NCBI GenBank assembly: GCA_043808325.1
Contig: JAZDEY010000082.1
Span: 1 to 64,000, forward strand
Source: JAZDEY01 sp043808325 [NCBI: Candidatus Eiseniibacteriota bacterium]
Lineage (GTDB): Bacteria; Arandabacterota; Arandabacteria; Arandabacterales
Length of the DNA stretch: 64,000 bases
Reading direction: 5' to 3'
In this document: positions 8,386 to 16,728 of the stretch, piece by piece
Position numbering within the stretch: position 1 is the first letter of the stretch
Layout: every line of letters starts with the position of its first letter
Program-made: the position numbers and the translations under genes
The notes under the pieces: model-generated
What the model saw: only the letters and a program-made list of their open reading frames with translations
What the model was told of the DNA's origin: nothing
The model's database searches: none

Positions 8386-9525
8386 ATGAGAATCGCTTTC
8401 GTGTTGCCCGGCTATCCGTGGAGGCCGGTGGGCGGCTTCCGAGTGGTCTACGAATATGCCAACGGGCTCGTTGCAAGAGGTCACGACGTGTCAGTTGTAC
8501 ATCCGAGGCGGCTAGCGAATGACATCCCCACAACCACGCCGAGGCGCTTACTCCGGCTCCGACTACAGGCCGGCCGGCTGCGTAATTTGATCATGCGGCC
8601 CGTGGTGCGCTGGGCTCCGATTGACGAGCGCGTCAGAATGCTATACGTTCCCGAACCCCTTCCCAGGTACGTCCCGGACGGCGACGCCGTGTTTGCCACC
8701 GCCTGGCAGACCGCGGAGTACGTCGGAGCCTACCCCGAGGGGAAGGGCGACAGATGCTACCTCGTACAGTCCTACGAGGTCTGGAGCGGGCCCCGCGAGC
8801 GGGTGGACGCAACCTGGCGAGCCCCCCTCAAGAAGGTAGTGATCGCGAGATGGCTCTATGAGAAGGGGCTGGAGCTGGGGGTCGCCGCGGACCAGATGAT
8901 GCATGTTCCCAACGGCATCAATCACGCGAGATACCGGATCGTCCTACCGATTGAGGAGCGCAGGCCACAGGTGGCCATGTTGTACAGTCCGCTCGGCTGC
9001 AAGGCGTCGGAGGATGGGATCCGGGCCCTGGAACTGGCCCGGCGGAGAGTGCCGCAGATCCAGGCTCGCCTCTTCGGGACCGGCCCGCGGCCCAAGGACC
9101 TTCCGAGATGGATTGACTATTTCCGTGACCCCGCGCAGACCCGTCTCATCGAGAACATCTACAACGGCAGCAGCATCTACTTGTGCTCGAGCCTCGCCGA
9201 AGGCTGGGCGCTTCCTCCAGCCGAGGCTATGGCCTGTGGGTGTGCGCTGGTATCAACCGACATCGGCGGAGTCCGGGATTATGCGCAACATGAAGTGACT
9301 GCCCTGCTCTCTCCCCCGGGAAACCCTGAGAAACTTGCCGCGGCCCTTATACGTTCCCTCACTGATGAACGCCTGCGGACCGGGATCGCCAGATCGGGCA
9401 ACGAGTGCATCAAGGGGTTCACCTGGGAGAGAAGCACGGACCTACTCGAGCAGTTCTTGGAACAGGAGGAACGCCATGGGATCACGCCTGGACGAATTTC
9501 GCGCCTACAGAGAGAAGATGAATGA
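8386..9525 (+). CDS. Glycosyltransferase family 4 (GT-B fold)
   Basis: 379 residues from ATG 8386. The N-terminal GT4 Rossmann half has the glycine-rich acceptor loop YPWRPVGGFRVVYEYANGL. The C-terminal donor half ends with the E-x7-E signature EGWALPPAEAMACGCALVSTD. These enzymes transfer a sugar from a nucleotide-sugar to an acceptor with retention, usually for surface polysaccharide or glycolipid. No other sugar genes adjoin it except the damaged GT39 gene 8 kb away. The TTG at 8341 would add 15 residues before the first strand and is not preferred. The 3' end overlaps the next gene by 50 bases. Confidence 0.85.
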   Translation: MRIAFVLPGYPWRPVGGFRVVYEYANGLVARGHDVSVVHPRRLANDIPTTTPRRLLRLRLQAGRLRNLIMRPVVRWAPIDERVRMLYVPEPLPRYVPDGDAVFATAWQTAEYVGAYPEGKGDRCYLVQSYEVWSGPRERVDATWRAPLKKVVIARWLYEKGLELGVAADQMMHVPNGINHARYRIVLPIEERRPQVAMLYSPLGCKASEDGIRALELARRRVPQIQARLFGTGPRPKDLPRWIDYFRDPAQTRLIENIYNGSSIYLCSSLAEGWALPPAEAMACGCALVSTDIGGVRDYAQHEVTALLSPPGNPEKLAAALIRSLTDERLRTGIARSGNECIKGFTWERSTDLLEQFLEQEERHGITPGRISRLQREDE

Positions 9526-9817
9526 AAGGATTCTCGCGGGGGACCACCTGGGAATGAAGCGTTTCTTCAGGCTGGACGCCGCTGCCTATGAGGACGGGGC
9601 CCTTTCCGGGAAGACCAAGGAGCTGGTGGGCCTGGTCGCCTCGACGGTCTTGAGATGCAACGATTGCATCGATTACCACCTTGGACAATGTGTGAAAGCC
9701 GGCTATAGCGATGCCGAGATCTACGATGCCCTGAATGTCGCTCTGGTAGTCGGGGGAAGCATTGTGATTCCGCACCTGCGCCACGCTTATGAGACCGTAG
9801 AGTTGCTCCGGAAATAG
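9476..9817 (+). CDS. AhpD-like carboxymuconolactone decarboxylase family protein
   Basis: 113 residues from ATG 9476, preceded by AGGAGG. The redox signature is CNDCIDYHLGQC (Cys61, Cys64, His68), the CxxC-x3-H arrangement of AhpD-type peroxidases and disulfide reductases. Flanking helices (KTKELVGLVASTVL and YSDAEIYDALNVALVVGGS) match the all-alpha CMD fold. It probably acts as a small thiol oxidoreductase. It overlaps the end of the glycosyltransferase gene by 50 bases in another frame, so the two are probably translationally coupled. Confidence 0.88.
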   Translation: MGSRLDEFRAYREKMNERILAGDHLGMKRFFRLDAAAYEDGALSGKTKELVGLVASTVLRCNDCIDYHLGQCVKAGYSDAEIYDALNVALVVGGSIVIPHLRHAYETVELLRK

Positions 9818-9887
9818 GGTTAGAGCCAAGGGCGGCAAGGGCCGCCCCTTGGGCGCCGTGGGTCCATATCCTCATCCTAGAAAGCGC

Positions 9888-9916
9888 TTGACTTGGCGCA
9901 TCCGGCGGGCTAAACT
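9888..9916 (+). promoter_or_regulatory. Promoter of the glutamate dehydrogenase gene
   Basis: TTGACT (9888-9893), 17-base spacer, TAAACT (9911-9916). About 90 bases of leader follow before the ATG at 10015. Confidence 0.6.
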
Positions 9917-9930
9917 CTCTCGAATAGTGA

Positions 9931-9996
9931 GCAAGGCCTGCCTTGCAGGCGGATTCTTAACCCAATGTCAGTCGAACCGGCGGTGTTTTCAACACC
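9931..9996 (+). promoter_or_regulatory. Structured gdhA leader with competing hairpins
   Basis: GCAAGG (9931-9936) can pair with CCTTGC (9941-9946), or GCCTGC (9936-9941) can pair with GCAGGC (9945-9950). The two six-base-pair stems share bases and cannot form together. A third stem, GGTGTT-TTC-AACACC (9982-9996), ends just before the ribosome site AAGGAGG. Confidence 0.45.
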
Positions 9997-10014
9997 TGTC
10001 CAAGGAGGAGAAAC

Positions 10015-11376
10015 ATGGCAGACTATGTCAGCGATTTAATGGCATGGGTCAAGGCGAAGAACCCGGCTGAGCCGGAATTTCACCAGGCAGTGGAGGAAGT
10101 CGCAAGTTCGGTGGCAGTGGTGCTGGAGCGCCGCCCGGAGTATCGCAAGGCGAAGATCCTCGAGCGCATGATCGAGCCCGAGCGCGTATTCATGTTCCGG
10201 GTTCCCTGGATGGACGACAGCGGCAACATCCATATCAACCGTGGTTTCAGGATCCAGATGAATAGCGCCATAGGCCCTTACAAGGGCGGTCTCAGGTTCC
10301 ACCCCACGGTCAATCTGGGCATACTCAAGTTCCTTGCCTTCGAGCAGGTCTTCAAGAACTCCCTCACCACGCTTCCCATGGGCGGCGGCAAGGGCGGCAG
10401 CGATTTCGACCCCAAGGGCAAGAGCGACAACGAAGTGATGAGATTCTGCCAAAGTTTCATGAGCGAGCTCTTCCGCCACATCGGCCCGGATACCGACGTA
10501 CCGGCGGGCGACATCGGAGTAGGCGGACGCGAGATCGGCTTCCTGTTTGGCCAGTACCGGAAACTACGCAACGAATTCACCGGCGTCTTAACCGGCAAGG
10601 GCCTGAAGTGGGGTGGGTCGCTCATACGTCCGGAAGCCACCGGCTACGGAGCCGTGTATTTTGCTGCCGAGATGCTCGGCACCAGGAAGGAAACCCTGGA
10701 AGGCAAGATGTGCCTCGTTTCCGGAAGCGGCAACGTGGCGCAATACACCGTCCAGAAGATCAATCAGATGGGCGGCAAGGCCGTCACCCTATCGGATTCC
10801 AGCGGATACATCTACGATCCCGAGGGAATCGATGATAAGAAACTGGCATTTGTAATGGACCTGAAGAACGTCCGGCGCGGCCGCATCAAGGACTACGTCG
10901 ACCAGTTCAAGAAGGCCACTTACACCCAGATTGATGCCGGCCTGGGCTATAATCCGCTGTGGAATCACAAGGCCCACTGCGCGTTTCCCAGTGCCACCCA
11001 GAACGAGATCGACCGCAGGGATGCCGAGAATCTCGTGAAGAACGGCGTATACGTGGTATCCGAAGGCGCCAATATGCCCACCACTCCCTCGGGAGTGGAA
11101 GTGTTCCTCGATGCCAAGATTCTTTATGGCCCCGGCAAGGCCGCAAATGCCGGCGGAGTCTCCTGCTCGGGACTCGAAATGTCCCAGAACAGCATGCGCC
11201 TCAGCTGGCCGAGAGAGGAAGTCGACCAGCGCCTGCACGGTATCATGAAGAGCATCCACAAGACCTGCGTGGACGCCGCGACGGCCTTCGGCACGCCGGG
11301 CAACTACGTAAATGGGGCGAACATCGGCGGCTTCCTCAAGGTGGCCGATGCGATGCTCGAGCAGGGCTTGGTTTAA
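10015..11376 (+). CDS. gdhA: Glutamate dehydrogenase, hexameric type
   Basis: 453 residues. It catalyses reversible reductive amination of 2-oxoglutarate with ammonia in the cytoplasm. The Glu/Leu/Phe/Val dehydrogenase signature is complete: substrate-binding GPYKGGLRFHP, catalytic-lysine loop LPMGGGKGGSDFDPKG, PAGDIGVGGREIG, and the nucleotide-binding VSGSGNVAQYTVQKI in the C-terminal domain. Length fits the roughly 450-residue bacterial class, usually NADP-dependent; cofactor choice is inferred. A strong AAGGAGG ribosome site precedes the ATG. It has its own promoter and a structured leader and ends at a hairpin shared with the convergent radical SAM gene. Confidence 0.95.
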   Translation: MADYVSDLMAWVKAKNPAEPEFHQAVEEVASSVAVVLERRPEYRKAKILERMIEPERVFMFRVPWMDDSGNIHINRGFRIQMNSAIGPYKGGLRFHPTVNLGILKFLAFEQVFKNSLTTLPMGGGKGGSDFDPKGKSDNEVMRFCQSFMSELFRHIGPDTDVPAGDIGVGGREIGFLFGQYRKLRNEFTGVLTGKGLKWGGSLIRPEATGYGAVYFAAEMLGTRKETLEGKMCLVSGSGNVAQYTVQKINQMGGKAVTLSDSSGYIYDPEGIDDKKLAFVMDLKNVRRGRIKDYVDQFKKATYTQIDAGLGYNPLWNHKAHCAFPSATQNEIDRRDAENLVKNGVYVVSEGANMPTTPSGVEVFLDAKILYGPGKAANAGGVSCSGLEMSQNSMRLSWPREEVDQRLHGIMKSIHKTCVDAATAFGTPGNYVNGANIGGFLKVADAMLEQGLV

Positions 11377-11402
11377 GGTTAGCCCTACCGGAAAAGAGAC
11401 AG

Positions 11403-11426
11403 CGCGGGAGGCTCAGGCCTCCCGCG
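11403..11426. terminator. Bidirectional terminator hairpin
   Basis: Perfect ten-base-pair stem CGCGGGAGGC (11403-11412) and GCCTCCCGCG (11417-11426) with a TCAG loop. It sits between the convergent gdhA and radical SAM genes. There is no long T run, so termination strength is uncertain. Confidence 0.65.
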
Positions 11427-11444
11427 TCTGTATTCTAGCCAGAC

Positions 11445-12452
11445 TCATTCGGGGACCACATTAAGCTTGGCGCCGCACTTGCGGCACTTCCTGCCATCGA
11501 GCCCGGTCACCCTGGACGAGAACCCCGTCCGCTCGATCACTGTGGTCCCGCAGCCGGCACAGTAGGTGTTCTCGTACCGGCCCGCGGGAAGGTTCCCCGC
11601 GTAGACATACTTGAGACCGCTCGCCTTACCGATTTCCGCGGCATCGAAGATGGTCTCCGACGGTGTCCAGTCCTTGTCCTGACGCTTGTAGCCAGGATGG
11701 AATCTCGAGACATGCCAGGGTATCTCCGGCGAGATCGACACGATGAAGCAAGCCAGCTCACGCAGCTCGACCTTGCTGTCATTCTCACCCGGTATCACCA
11801 GCGTCGTTATCTCCAGGAAGATGCCCTCCTCATGCATCAGCCTGATTGCCTCCAGGACCGGGGCAAGCCGCGCCCGGCAGCGCGTCTTGTAGAATTCGTC
11901 ACTGAAGGACTTGAGGTCGACATTGGCGGCATCAATCACTCCGGCCATTTTCTCCACGGTCTCTGGAGTCTGGTAGCCGTTGGTGACGAAGATATTCTTA
12001 AGGCCGGCCTGCTTGGCCAGCACGGCCGTATTGTACGCGAACTCAAAGAAGATCGTGGGCTCGGTATAGGTATAGGAGATGCTCTTGCACCCCTGCGACC
12101 GGGCCTCGGCGACGACCTCTGCAGGCACGAACTCCTCACCGTAGATCGAGCCTTCGTCATGCGTCATCTGAGAGATCTGCCAGTTCTGGCAGAAGTCACA
12201 GAAGAAATTGCAGCCAGGGGCCGCTATTGAGTACGAGCGGGTGCCCGGCAGGAAGTTATAGAGGGGTTTTTTCTCAATGGGATCGACCGCACGCGATATC
12301 AGCTTTCCGTAGACCAGGGTATAGAGCGTGCCCTCGGAATTGAGCCGGACACCGCAAAGCCCGCGTTTGCCTTTCTCTACGGCGCAGCGATGGGCACAAA
12401 GGAAGCAGAGCACCGTGCCGTTCCGACGTCTCCACAACATTGCTTCTTTCAT
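11445..12452 (-). CDS. amrS: AmmeMemoRadiSam-system radical SAM enzyme (PFL-activase-like)
   Basis: 335 residues from ATG 12452. The radical SAM cluster motif is CNFFCDFC (Cys81, 85, 88, CxxxCxxC). Ahead of it lies a zinc-like Cys set (Cys16, 19, 23, 33) with CGVR. The C-terminal AmrS tail carries YCAGCGTTVIER and a second CxxC (CRKCGAKL). KKPLYNFLPGTRSYSIAAPGC is typical of this family. AmrS proteins occur with AMMECR1 and Memo proteins in a tRNA/oxidant-linked system not fully defined; neither partner gene is in this window. The frame opens further to 12500, but the ATG precedes the conserved start. Confidence 0.85.
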   Translation of the reverse strand: MKEAMLWRRRNGTVLCFLCAHRCAVEKGKRGLCGVRLNSEGTLYTLVYGKLISRAVDPIEKKPLYNFLPGTRSYSIAAPGCNFFCDFCQNWQISQMTHDEGSIYGEEFVPAEVVAEARSQGCKSISYTYTEPTIFFEFAYNTAVLAKQAGLKNIFVTNGYQTPETVEKMAGVIDAANVDLKSFSDEFYKTRCRARLAPVLEAIRLMHEEGIFLEITTLVIPGENDSKVELRELACFIVSISPEIPWHVSRFHPGYKRQDKDWTPSETIFDAAEIGKASGLKYVYAGNLPAGRYENTYCAGCGTTVIERTGFSSRVTGLDGRKCRKCGAKLNVVPE

Positions 12453-12530
12453 AAGCCCTCGGCCGCTCGCCAACGTTATCTTACCCCTCGCACCTAACAA
12501 AGTAAAGTGCCCAGACTCAGGGTTTGAGGA

Positions 12531-12558
12531 TTGACAACCAGCCCGGGCTTAGTAAGAT
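12531..12558 (+). promoter_or_regulatory. Promoter of the ferritin-like gene
   Basis: TTGACA (12531-12536), 16-base spacer, TAAGAT (12553-12558), ending 35 bases before the ATG at 12594. Confidence 0.6.
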
Positions 12559-12593
12559 ACAGACGTGAAACCGCAGACAACGGGAGCCTGGTA

Positions 12594-13046
12594 ATGCCGC
12601 TATCGCCATTCGAGGAGATTATCAACTTCGCTCGGGACAAGGAAAAGGAATCCATAGCCTTCTATGAGGATCTCGCCCGCAAGACAGGCGATCCCGCGAA
12701 GAAGGACGCGATCCTCGCCATGGCCGATGAGGAACGGAAGCACGAGAAACTCCTTCGTGGATTGACACCCGAGAGCCTTCAGTTTGCAAAGGGGTCTTCA
12801 CAACCGGACATGAGGCTCGGCGACTACATGATCGACCTCGAACCGTCGGGCGATCTCACATACCAGGAACTCCTGGTGATCGCGATGAAGCGAGAGGAGA
12901 AGTCCCGGGCCCTCTATGCCGACCTGGAGGCGAGGGCCGCCGATAGCGCAACCGGCAAGGTCTTTACCCTGCTCAAGGGTGAAGAGCTCAAACACAAGAC
13001 GAAACTGGAAAAAGAGTACGAAGGGCACGTCTTCTGGGAAGGATAA
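12594..13046 (+). CDS. Ferritin-like/rubrerythrin-domain protein
   Basis: 150 residues forming a predicted four-helix bundle. The di-iron ligand pattern is present twice: a Glu in the first helix (KEKESIAFYEDLA), EERKH (ExxH) in the second, a Glu in the third (KREEKSRALYADLE) and EELKH in the fourth. It lacks the rubredoxin domain of classical rubrerythrin. Members bind a di-iron centre and handle peroxide or iron. It starts from a good promoter and the next gene begins 11 bases after its stop, so the two are probably co-transcribed. A second, diverged ferritin-like gene lies at 40944. Confidence 0.8.
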   Translation: MPLSPFEEIINFARDKEKESIAFYEDLARKTGDPAKKDAILAMADEERKHEKLLRGLTPESLQFAKGSSQPDMRLGDYMIDLEPSGDLTYQELLVIAMKREEKSRALYADLEARAADSATGKVFTLLKGEELKHKTKLEKEYEGHVFWEG

Positions 13047-13057
13047 GAGCTCGCCTC

Positions 13058-13744
13058 GTGAACCTTGCTGAAGTGCCTGACGATCCAGCCCCCACCGGCC
13101 ACACTCGTGCTGGTGCTCGCCGCGCGGTCATTCGAGTCTTCGCCCTGGTCATGCTCGTAACTACTCTCTCTTCCGCGCCGGCTCTTGCCTTGAGAATGAT
13201 TGGGGTTGAGGCCGGCGGCCTGGTGACTTCAAGTCCGAAATACGGATCCGCCCTGGTCTATGGCGCGAGCATTATGGAGGGCAAGGGAAGATTCGGCGTA
13301 GGGTTCGCTTTCATGAGATTCGGCAACTCCTTCGATTCCGAGATCGTGGGAAAGCGCGGGGGCGAGACTGACACCGCCAGGTTCAGAGAGACCGTGTGGG
13401 ATTACTATGTCAGTATCTTGGGCACCTACATGCGTCAGAGTCCCAATAAGAAGACGCTTCTGATTGCGGGTCTCGGACCCCAGATCCACTTCCTTTCCTC
13501 GAACAGGCCAAACCCCTCGGGAGCATACACCGAGACCGCGCGGGACTCCCGGCTCGGCATCGGCCTCATGGCTCGCTACGAGCGGGTGATCAGCATGTTC
13601 GGGGAGACCACCGCTTTTGTCAGTGGGTCCTGCTCCTGGATGCAATCGGGGATCCCGCTGGTCGATCCCCTGAGCGAGTACACCCCACCGGTGGACGCCG
13701 TGACTTCGGCTGCCCTGACCGTTGGCTTGGCTTTTCCATTCTGA
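13058..13744 (+). CDS. Predicted outer-membrane beta-barrel protein
   Basis: 228 residues from GTG; the start is uncertain. An N-terminal charged stretch is followed by a hydrophobic signal segment (about 24-44, ending APALA). Alternating glycine/aromatic strands typical of small beta-barrels follow (ALVYGASI, GVGFAFMRFG, LGIGLMARYERV), and the last residue is Phe, the usual C-terminal barrel-assembly signal. It probably belongs to the outer-membrane beta-barrel/DUF3575-like group. No function can be assigned. It shares a transcript with the ferritin-like gene. Confidence 0.6.
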   Translation: MNLAEVPDDPAPTGHTRAGARRAVIRVFALVMLVTTLSSAPALALRMIGVEAGGLVTSSPKYGSALVYGASIMEGKGRFGVGFAFMRFGNSFDSEIVGKRGGETDTARFRETVWDYYVSILGTYMRQSPNKKTLLIAGLGPQIHFLSSNRPNPSGAYTETARDSRLGIGLMARYERVISMFGETTAFVSGSCSWMQSGIPLVDPLSEYTPPVDAVTSAALTVGLAFPF

Positions 13745-13782
13745 CAGTCCGCCCTGGGAAACCCGGCGAGGGAGCAGGGTGA

Positions 13783-13829
13783 TGCGAAGGCGAATTGCTT
13801 CCTGAGCCGGAGCGCACCCCGCGACCGAG
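13783..13829. repeat. Dispersed repeat, copy B (47 bp)
   Basis: Aligns with 4273-4320 through TGCGAAGGCGAAT, CTGAGCCGGAGCG and GACCGAG with one indel. It lies in the convergent gap between the barrel protein and glutamine synthetase genes and is non-coding here. Confidence 0.6.
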
Positions 13830-13857
13830 GGGGGCTCTGTGCGAGGGAGTTTCGCTG

Positions 13858-15291
13858 TCAGCAGTCCAGGTAGATTTCGATCTCGTAGGGGTGAGGATGT
13901 TGCCTTACCGGATATATCTCCAGCCGGTACTTGAGGTCGAACCAGGTCTCGATCAAGTCCCTGGTAAAGACATCACCCTCAAGCAGGAACTTGTGATCCT
14001 TCTCAAGAGCCTCGAGGGCCTCGTGTAGATCAAAGGGAACGGCCATAATCCCCTTGGCTTTGAGATCGGGCAGCTTGAAGACATTCATGTCGAAGGGCCC
14101 GAACCCTTCCTTCTCGGGGTCTATCTTGTGTCGGATGCCGTCCAGCCCCGCCATCAGCATTGCGGCCATCGAGAGATAGGCATTGGCAGTAGCATCCGAC
14201 GGCCTGAACTCAACCCGAGCATCCTTTTCATCACCCCTGCTCTTGGGTATGCGCACCGCCGCACTACGGTTACCTATCGAATAGGTGAAGCAGATCGGGG
14301 CTTCAAAACCCGGCACCAGGCGTTTGTAGGAATTGGTGCTGGGGCAAGTAAGTGCCAGGAGGGCCCTGCCGTGCTTGAGGAGCCCCCCGATGTAGTACAG
14401 GGCCTCTCTGCTGAGGTTGCCGTAGCCGCCCTTCTTGAAGAAGATGTTCCGGCCGCCCCTCACGAGGTTCTGGTGGAAGTGCATCCCGTTCCCCGGCTGA
14501 CCATAAAGCGGCTTGGGAATGAAGGTGGCAACCAGGCCATGCTTGGCAGCCAGGGTCTTTATGATGTACTTGGCAATGACGATATTGTCGGCACAAGCCA
14601 TAAGGGTGGCAGGGCGAACCTCGATTTCACATTGCCCGGCGGAACCACCCTCGTGATGAGCGTACTTAACATCGATGCCCGCCGCCTGGATCTCGGCGAC
14701 CATCATCGAACGAAGCCGAGGAAACCGGTCCAGTGGCGGAACGGCATGGTAGCCCTTGCCGGTTATCCACGGGTAGGTCTTGTTCTCGCACCCGGGATCG
14801 ATCCCGGCCTCGAGCGATTTCACGGTGTACCCCGTGATCGCAGGCAAGCCCATGATCTTCACTTCATCGAAGAGATTGTACTCCAGCTCCGGCATAAACA
14901 AGGCGTGGTCGGCAATGCCGGTTTCCACGAGAAAGCGCTCCGCCTTGTGGGCAACCAGCCGGGGATCCCGCCCAAAAGGCTTCTTGGTATCGGCCTCGAC
15001 CACATAACAGATGAAACTGACCGACCGAGTGCCGGTCCCATCATCCACGAAGTGGGTCGCCGGATCTGGAATCAGCCCCAGATCTCCGCTCTCCAGCCGC
15101 GTGAATCCGGGAACGCTTGACCCGTCGAATGCCACGCCACGGCTGAAGGTTTCGGCGGTGAAATTGGTGACTGGCAGCATCACCTGATGCCAGCGCCCTA
15201 TCAGATCCACGAATCTGAGATTGACGTCTCTCGCGCCGGATTTCCTTACAAAGGCGAGAGCCTTCTCGATCTTTGCGCCTTTCCTTGTCAT
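13858..15291 (-). CDS. glnA: Glutamine synthetase type I
   Basis: 477 residues from ATG 15291. ATP-dependent ligation of ammonia to glutamate. Beta-grasp N-terminal domain, then the catalytic domain with FDGSSVPGF, the metal/glutamate segment HHEGGSAGQCEIEVRP, GNGMHFHQNL, and the SAAVRIP-type arginine segment. In the position of the adenylylated tyrosine of the E. coli-type enzyme (NLYDLP) this protein reads NVFKLP, with Phe near residue 405, so control by GlnE-type adenylylation is unlikely. It lies 2.5 kb from gdhA in the opposite direction; together they give both ammonia-assimilation routes. Confidence 0.93.
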   Translation of the reverse strand: MTRKGAKIEKALAFVRKSGARDVNLRFVDLIGRWHQVMLPVTNFTAETFSRGVAFDGSSVPGFTRLESGDLGLIPDPATHFVDDGTGTRSVSFICYVVEADTKKPFGRDPRLVAHKAERFLVETGIADHALFMPELEYNLFDEVKIMGLPAITGYTVKSLEAGIDPGCENKTYPWITGKGYHAVPPLDRFPRLRSMMVAEIQAAGIDVKYAHHEGGSAGQCEIEVRPATLMACADNIVIAKYIIKTLAAKHGLVATFIPKPLYGQPGNGMHFHQNLVRGGRNIFFKKGGYGNLSREALYYIGGLLKHGRALLALTCPSTNSYKRLVPGFEAPICFTYSIGNRSAAVRIPKSRGDEKDARVEFRPSDATANAYLSMAAMLMAGLDGIRHKIDPEKEGFGPFDMNVFKLPDLKAKGIMAVPFDLHEALEALEKDHKFLLEGDVFTRDLIETWFDLKYRLEIYPVRQHPHPYEIEIYLDC

Positions 15292-15336
15292 CTCGCGTAA
15301 CCCCTTGGTTGGCCGAGCCGGATGCACCACGCTCGA

Positions 15337-16542
15337 CTATAGCCCGAGAACCATCACCATAGCACGATTAGTATCGGTATTGTCCTTGATTCCTGCAAAG
15401 AGGTCCTGCCCAGGCCCGCGCGCGAAAATGGGAACCATCGTCCCGGTATGGCCTTCGGATATCCACTTGAGGTAGCCGTAATCCTCGCCGGTGATGTTTG
15501 CCACATCATCGATCGAAGGATAGCCTGCGTTGGTCGAGGTTAGCGCGGGAGCTCCCGTATCATGGTCAGCAGTCACGACGATTGTAAGCGTGGAGTCGCT
15601 CTGCTGGTATTCCATCGCGTGGCTCAGGGCCGCATCCAAGGCCAGGAGCTCACCCAGGGCCGTCCCCAGCAGGTTCTCGTGCTCGGCATGGTCTATCCTG
15701 CCACCTTCCACCACCAGCACGAACCCATCGGGGTCGGCGGTCAGGGTTCTCAGGGCCTTATCGAACATCTCGGTGAGCGACGGGGTCTCATAGGCGCGCC
15801 GTTCACCGTCGTAGGGCATGTCCTCGTCGGCAAAGAGCCCGATGAGCCGCTTGCCGGCGAAGGCGTCGAGGCCCGCCTTGTCGAAAACCACGTCAAAGCC
15901 TTTGGCTTTGGCCTCAGCCACCAGATCTCTACTGTCGGTCCGCTTGCCGCCGTCCGAAGGCAGGAAATATGCCTTGCCCCCTCCCATCACCACGGTTGCG
16001 TCGCCCTCCACTATCTGGGCCGCAATATCGACTTCGTTGGCCCTTATCGCCACATGGGAGAGAAACGATGCGGGGGTGGCGTCAGTAATGGTAGTGGTGG
16101 TTATGACGCCGACGGACTTGCCCTTGCTCACCGCCCGCTCAAGCAGATTCTTAAGCTCGGCGCCGTCGGGCGCAGTGCCGACCTTGCCGTTATTGGTCTT
16201 GGTACCTGTGGAAAGAGCAGTGGCCCCGGCCGCCGAGTCGGTCACCAGCTTATTGTTGGAGTAGGTCGAGGCCAGCCCGGCTCGCCCGGTATTTGCGAAT
16301 TCCACCATGTTGAGGGGCGCCTGAAGCGCCTTCTCGGAATAAACCTTGGCAATACTAACTATCTCCGGCCCCATGCCGTCGCCGATGAAGAGGATCAGGC
16401 TCTTCGCGTGGAGCCGCGCATCAGTGCCAGCAATTCCCGTCTGGGTCTCGTAGGCCGGCCTCACGAAAGTCGCCTGAGAACACGCCAGCGATGAGAGGCA
16501 TATCAAGATTGCCGAAACCACCAGCCGTTTTCCGCTCATCAT
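15337..16542 (-). CDS. phoA: Alkaline phosphatase (PhoA family)
   Basis: 401 residues. A zinc/magnesium phosphomonoesterase exported to the periplasm. Motifs: metal-binding IGDGMG (Asp55), nucleophile TDSAAGATA (Ser103), TDATPASFLSH, EGGRIDHAEH, TADHDTG and SEGHTG carry the usual two-zinc plus magnesium ligands. An N-terminal signal segment ends LACS, so it may be a lipoprotein (Cys21), although the lipobox -3 position is Ser. CCGGAGGGA precedes the ATG. It releases phosphate from organic esters; no phosphate-regulation box was identified. Confidence 0.92.
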   Translation of the reverse strand: MMSGKRLVVSAILICLSSLACSQATFVRPAYETQTGIAGTDARLHAKSLILFIGDGMGPEIVSIAKVYSEKALQAPLNMVEFANTGRAGLASTYSNNKLVTDSAAGATALSTGTKTNNGKVGTAPDGAELKNLLERAVSKGKSVGVITTTTITDATPASFLSHVAIRANEVDIAAQIVEGDATVVMGGGKAYFLPSDGGKRTDSRDLVAEAKAKGFDVVFDKAGLDAFAGKRLIGLFADEDMPYDGERRAYETPSLTEMFDKALRTLTADPDGFVLVVEGGRIDHAEHENLLGTALGELLALDAALSHAMEYQQSDSTLTIVVTADHDTGAPALTSTNAGYPSIDDVANITGEDYGYLKWISEGHTGTMVPIFARGPGQDLFAGIKDNTDTNRAMVMVLGL

Positions 16543-16728
16543 TCCCTCCGGACTATTGAGTTGTGATCAGTAGGCCAATTGCCGTCCGTTCTTCGCGGAT
16601 AAGGGGATAATAATATGATGGCGCCAGATTTGAAAGCTCTCGGTTCGCAACGACGCTTACCGTCCCCGCGACCGCCGGACCGGCGCACAGATCAGGGTGA
16701 GTATCGGCTGGACCCGAGGACCTGCGAC

